Shown here in pieces: positions 49,809 to 53,049 of a DNA stretch of 53,049 nt. Within the stretch, counting starts at the first letter, position 1, and every line of letters starts with the position of its first letter. Made by a program: the position numbers and the translations under genes. Below the pieces are notes generated by a model. That model saw only the letters and a list, made by a program, of their open reading frames with translations. It had not been told where the DNA came from and made no database searches. Location of the stretch: assembly GCA_947494545.1 (NCBI GenBank), contig CANLVH010000017.1, positions 1 through 53,049 of the forward strand, written 5' to 3'. The stretch is from an uncultured Mesonia sp. GTDB taxonomy: Bacteria > Bacteroidota > Bacteroidia > Flavobacteriales > Flavobacteriaceae.

Positions 49809-51713
49809 TTAAATACTTTTTACAAATTTTTTGAAAACCTCTTTGTGCCGCTCTAGATTTATATTTGGCGCCACAGAAACGCGAACAATATAATCTTTAT
49901 CCCCTTCTTTTGTAGTGCCTTGGGTTGAGGTTGCGGGAATAGTCCAATAAACGCCTTTTAGCTGTCCGTAACTCACGCAAAACTTACTTTCTTTCGGAAT
50001 TTCGGTAATCATCAAATTGATTAACTTTAGATTCTGAGCTCTTTTATAACTTTCTCTTTCTTCTTCGGTTTCTCCTTTGGTGGGCAAGTCTAACGAAAAT
50101 ACAGAAGGTGTAAAGCTATGCTTCGCCAAGTCTTCAGAAACAAAATTAATTTTTGCATCTGGTAAAACTTCTTGAATAAAGTTTACAAATTCTCGGGTGT
50201 TTTTATAAGCATCGTGTATTCTTTGCGTCATAGAAGGCATTTGCTTTGCCAATATTTCATATTGCAAGGCTGTAGCTTCATTATCGCAAAGATGTAAATG
50301 CTTTTCTATTTTATCTATAAGAGATTGTGTTTTGTTGTTCCCAACACAATAGCCGGCTGTACATTTTCCGCCACTCGGAAATTTAGAGCCGCTTACATAT
50401 GAAAGAGCTTTAACGTCTGCAAGGATATTGTTTTTACTATTGGCAGAAGCATTTTCGCCTAAAAACTGCACATTAGGACAAAAAGTTTGGTCTAAGATAA
50501 AAACAGGCGCAATGGCTGTTTCGCCGGTTTCGGTTTGGCGTTTGGTACTTAAAACTTCCTTTAATTTTAACAAGTCTGGCACTTCTACACGCGGGTTGGT
50601 AGGAATTTCTGCAATAATATACGGCACGGCATTTTTTTTGGCAATTCGGTTTAAAACCGTATCAATACTTTTAACCATATTGTTATCGCCATCTACCGGC
50701 AAGTCTACTACTTCTACATTTTCTATGCTAGCGGCTACACGTCTTGCTTGGTCGTTGGTGCCGCCATAGCAATTTGGCGGAACAATAAATTTAATTTCTT
50801 TGTCTTTATGGTTTTCTAAAGCGTCATGCACCAAGCCCATCATAATCGCATATTGCATAGACAAGCCGGAAGAAGCTACTAAATTCTTGTTACTGGTGCC
50901 GGTAACCTCTTTTATGGAATTAGAAACAAGCAATTTATTTTTTTGAAAATTTTTCGTGGCAGTTGGTAAAGAAGCTTTTTCTGCTAAAGCCTGTAAAGTT
51001 GTAAAGCAATTTGCCGGCGTCATTGCAACGGTTTCTCTTCTTCTTACGTGCTGAATGGCAGAAATATAGTTGTTGTTTTGCTCGCCATTAATCAGTAAAA
51101 TACTTCCTAATTCTGCATTTATAGAGAGATGAAAATCAATTGCTGTGTTTGGCCAATCTGGCATTTGTTCAGTTTGGTGCCAATTGTTGTTTTGCGAAAT
51201 AAAAACAGTGCTAGCGTTTGAGTTATAATTTTCTGCGCTAGAAATTGTTTGCTTACTTTCTACTTGCAGTAACTCAAATTTATAACCATAAACCCGTTTG
51301 ATAGTTTCGGCATCAAAAAAATCTGCTAAAGTTTCTGTATAAAATATTTGAGTAGGTTTATTGTCTAAAGCGTTTTTTCTTAAAATTGCTAAAATTGGCA
51401 TGCTTTGCGACTGAAAGCTAATTACATTTTCTGGCTTAAAATTATTCAACTTGGCAATACTCCATTCTAAAACACAAGAAAGCGGATGCCCCAACCGAAT
51501 ATAATCATACGCTGTGGGTAGTTTTTGAAGTTCTGCTTGAAGTTTTTCTGCTGAATTATTTTTTGCCAATAATTTTTCAAACTCTTCTAGAAATTGGGTT
51601 TTGGCTTGTTCTTCTTCGTAAATATCTAAACGGTGGGTGGTGAGTTGCAACCAATCTTTTGGGGTGTTTTCTACAACTTTTTTTACCTGCTCCAGCACTA
51701 TATTATCTTGCAT
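49809..51713 (-). CDS. Cys/Met-metabolism PLP-dependent enzyme with large N-terminal extension
   Basis: A 634-residue protein. The C-terminal ~400 residues follow the cystathionine gamma-synthase/lyase fold: SSGLSMQYAIMMGL, PPNCYGGTNDQARR, AEIPTNPRVEVPDL, and the cofactor Lys in VSGSKFPSGGKCTAGYCVG (about residue 443). The first ~240 residues have no match I recognise and make the enzyme half again longer than MetB (about 390). Substrate is unknown; sulphur amino-acid exchange or elimination is the family range. It is monocistronic, ending at a clear terminator. The extension could be a degenerate second copy of the fold. Confidence 0.78.
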   Translation of the reverse strand: MQDNIVLEQVKKVVENTPKDWLQLTTHRLDIYEEEQAKTQFLEEFEKLLAKNNSAEKLQAELQKLPTAYDYIRLGHPLSCVLEWSIAKLNNFKPENVISFQSQSMPILAILRKNALDNKPTQIFYTETLADFFDAETIKRVYGYKFELLQVESKQTISSAENYNSNASTVFISQNNNWHQTEQMPDWPNTAIDFHLSINAELGSILLINGEQNNNYISAIQHVRRRETVAMTPANCFTTLQALAEKASLPTATKNFQKNKLLVSNSIKEVTGTSNKNLVASSGLSMQYAIMMGLVHDALENHKDKEIKFIVPPNCYGGTNDQARRVAASIENVEVVDLPVDGDNNMVKSIDTVLNRIAKKNAVPYIIAEIPTNPRVEVPDLLKLKEVLSTKRQTETGETAIAPVFILDQTFCPNVQFLGENASANSKNNILADVKALSYVSGSKFPSGGKCTAGYCVGNNKTQSLIDKIEKHLHLCDNEATALQYEILAKQMPSMTQRIHDAYKNTREFVNFIQEVLPDAKINFVSEDLAKHSFTPSVFSLDLPTKGETEEERESYKRAQNLKLINLMITEIPKESKFCVSYGQLKGVYWTIPATSTQGTTKEGDKDYIVRVSVAPNINLERHKEVFKKFVKSI

Positions 51714-51932
51714 AAATTTTCTGTTTTCCTCTATTTAATTGTTCTGCAATTTACAATAATTGCCTTGTTTTAAAAAGCCGAAGAAGTTGTTATACTTTAT
51801 GCTTTTATTGTATTTATTGATGATGGGGGGGCGTGATTTTTTTGGATTGCATACTAATGGGGATAATTTCTTTTCAAAATATCGATAAAAAATTTACATA
51901 TTAATATGTTATTTATAATGTTGTGAGCTTGC
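51714..51932. other. Intergenic region without visible gene
   Basis: This 219-bp AT-rich spacer includes a run of eight G at about 51824-51831 on the plus strand. No terminator, promoter consensus or open frame convinces me. Confidence 0.4.
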
Positions 51933-52649
51933 TTAAAGTGGTTGGTATTTGCTTACTTTTAACTTATTTTTATTGAAATCAACGTACTGATAATGAACTT
52001 TATCTTTTTTGTCAAATTTACCGTTTTTGTTGGTGTCCTCAACACTCCGAAAGTATAAACGATTTTTGATGTCTAACACTTCCCAATCAATTAGTTCTTG
52101 AAAATCTGAAGTTAGTTTAGTTAAATTAGTGCCATTTATATTACTGCTATATAAGGTTTTTATATCCTTATCATCAAGTTTGTTGTCCCGGTTAGTGTCT
52201 TTATCTAAAATGCGATAAATTAAAATCTGCTTTCCGGTGTTATTAAATATATTCCTTAGAAATGTTACCGATTGAATTCGGATATTTTTATTAGTTAATT
52301 GCGTTAGTTTTTCTGAGTTTAGTTTTTGAAATTTTAAGTTATGAAGGTTTCCTGTGATTTCGTATCTGTTATAAGTTGCTATAGAAAAACTTCCAGAACC
52401 AAAATTTGAAGAACCGAAGTAAGAGGTATTTCTTGAACCATACATCTTATATTCTCCTATAGGGTGAATTAGATAGTTTGTACTATCAATATGAATGGGA
52501 ATATCTGCAATTTCTATTAGAGTAGAATCTTTTTTTAATTCTTCTGTTTCATCGTTGGCATTTTTAGGATAAATAACTTTTGGTTTTTCTTGATTATCAC
52601 AAGAAAAGAGAATTAATGTTACAATTACTGAAATTATTGTCCATTTCAT
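51933..52649 (-). CDS. Lipoprotein with two EF-hand/dockerin-like calcium loops
   Basis: A 238-residue lipoprotein: signal MKWTIISVIVTLILFSC with the lipid-modified Cys at about residue 17. The middle is beta-rich with a Gly/Ser/Phe segment (SSNFGSGSFS). Two sequences near the C-terminus, DKDTNRDNKLDDKD and DTNKNGKFDKKD, have the Asp/Asn spacing of EF-hand or dockerin calcium loops. Between them RLYFRSVED resembles a beta-propeller strand, so the loops may decorate a propeller-like fold. I know no function. The gene stands alone between two non-coding spacers. Confidence 0.72.
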   Translation of the reverse strand: MKWTIISVIVTLILFSCDNQEKPKVIYPKNANDETEELKKDSTLIEIADIPIHIDSTNYLIHPIGEYKMYGSRNTSYFGSSNFGSGSFSIATYNRYEITGNLHNLKFQKLNSEKLTQLTNKNIRIQSVTFLRNIFNNTGKQILIYRILDKDTNRDNKLDDKDIKTLYSSNINGTNLTKLTSDFQELIDWEVLDIKNRLYFRSVEDTNKNGKFDKKDKVHYQYVDFNKNKLKVSKYQPL

Positions 52650-52819
52650 ATATTTAAAGATGTTTTGTAAGGTTTTTGTATAAAATTAATGGCGTGTGTT
52701 ATTTATTAAGGTTACCCAGTAAAAGTAGAATGAAAATTCTTACGTTCTAAAATTCCGAAATTTTTAAATTTACACGGATTAACAATTATAAATACATTTT
52801 TGGTAAAAGCTTACTTTAT

Positions 52820-53008
52820 TTATAATTCTTTTGTATTCTTTAAGCGTTTTGCCTCGACCATTTGCCAATAAACTTTATAAAAATCTTTCTTTTCGGTATT
52901 ATGGTTTTTTATAAGATTGCCAAAAAAATTGGTTATAGCGATTTTTTCTTCTGTTTGTTCTGCTAAAATATCTTGATTGGTCTCAAAAAAGGGATTTAAA
53001 CCCTGCAA
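52820..53008 (-). CDS. Hypothetical protein fragment reading out of the hairpin repeat
   Basis: A short charged helical sequence of about 60 residues. The only start in frame is a TTG inside a hairpin arm, and the frame is open only a few codons further before a stop. The bona fide part begins near FFETNQDILAEQ. I do not recognise a family. It may be the 3' remnant of a gene cut by the hairpin repeat, mirroring the truncated PIN gene at the other edge, or a non-coding frame. Confidence 0.3.
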   Translation of the reverse strand: MQGLNPFFETNQDILAEQTEEKIAITNFFGNLIKNHNTEKKDFYKVYWQMVEAKRLKNTKEL

Positions 53009-53033
53009 TTTTATTGCAGCACTTTAGTAGTGC
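52991..53033. repeat. Three hairpins in direct contact
   Basis: End to end without gaps: 52991-53003 (GGG/CCC, 7-nt loop), 53004-53018 (TGCAA/TTGCA, loop TTTTA), 53019-53033 (GCACT/AGTGC, loop TTAGT). The GCACT stem and the GGG-type neighbour match the pair at 16-66 in the same order on the minus strand, so both belong to one repeat family. Confidence 0.55.
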
Positions 53034-53049
53034 GAAAAAATCTATATTT

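Noticed and set aside
1..53049. Apparent abundance of CCGG-containing words (ACCGG, CCGGT)
   Set aside because: Seems frequent, but most copies fall in common codon pairs (Thr-Gly, Pro-Val, Ala-Gly). I could not count them reliably or separate them from codon use.

Overview
The window looks like chromosomal DNA from a marine-type member of the Flavobacteriaceae (Bacteroidota). The DNA is AT-rich. Promoters carry the Bacteroidota -7 box TAnnTTTG instead of sigma70 boxes. Secreted proteins end in type IX secretion sorting domains. TonB-dependent receptors and a fused CcoN/CcoO cbb3 oxidase are also typical. No rRNA, tRNA, CRISPR array, prophage or complete insertion sequence was seen.

Layout. 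1-430: antitoxin/PIN toxin pair, the toxin cut short by a hairpin repeat. 574-4800: translesion pair DinB + DnaE2-like polymerase. 4810-5136: SugE/Gdx-type SMR exporter. 5137-5559: structured leader in front of glutamate dehydrogenase (5560-6840). 6954-7752: Rnk-like protein and an unknown coiled-coil partner. 7805-8989: T9SS-secreted nuclease-fold protein. 9076-13939 (minus strand): acyl-CoA-binding protein, Psd, CdsA, LUD protein, FtsH and RsfS. 14034-16409: BirA, SRPBCC protein, PyrE and NUDIX. 16576-22870: M14 peptidase, T9SS cargo, PQQ-type sugar dehydrogenase and a TonB receptor. 22874-26070: CoaD, Ddl, PASTA protein and RluD. 26273-29766: BtuB-like receptor, YaaA and a DUF6134-like protein.

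30001-47143 is the most coherent block, a low-oxygen respiration region: ccoI-ccoS-ccoNO-ccoQ-ccoP-ccoG-ccoH-safE, an acetyl-CoA hydrolase with a truncated haemoglobin, hemN-uspA, and a regulatory pair made of a FixL-like PAS kinase and a response regulator fused to a Crp/Fnr activator. The trxA-deoC-deoD operon is divergent from the kinase. Four promoters here share a TGA-N6-TCA-like palindrome placed exactly 23 nt upstream of a TAnnTTTG-like -7 box. Five unrelated promoters checked in the window lack it. I infer a FixL/FixJ/FixK-like oxygen regulon condensed into two proteins.

A second hidden signal is the 10-mer CTTTACGGAA. I counted 14 copies on both strands, about 0.1 expected from base composition, in several reading frames and strongly enriched between genes. 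It behaves like an uptake, recombination or segregation word and not like a codon effect.

The rest (47274-52649) is an outer-membrane beta-barrel protein, a HerA-like ATPase, a repeat-rich spacer, an enlarged Cys/Met-type PLP enzyme and a lipoprotein with two calcium-loop motifs. The right edge again carries tandem hairpins related to those on the left edge.
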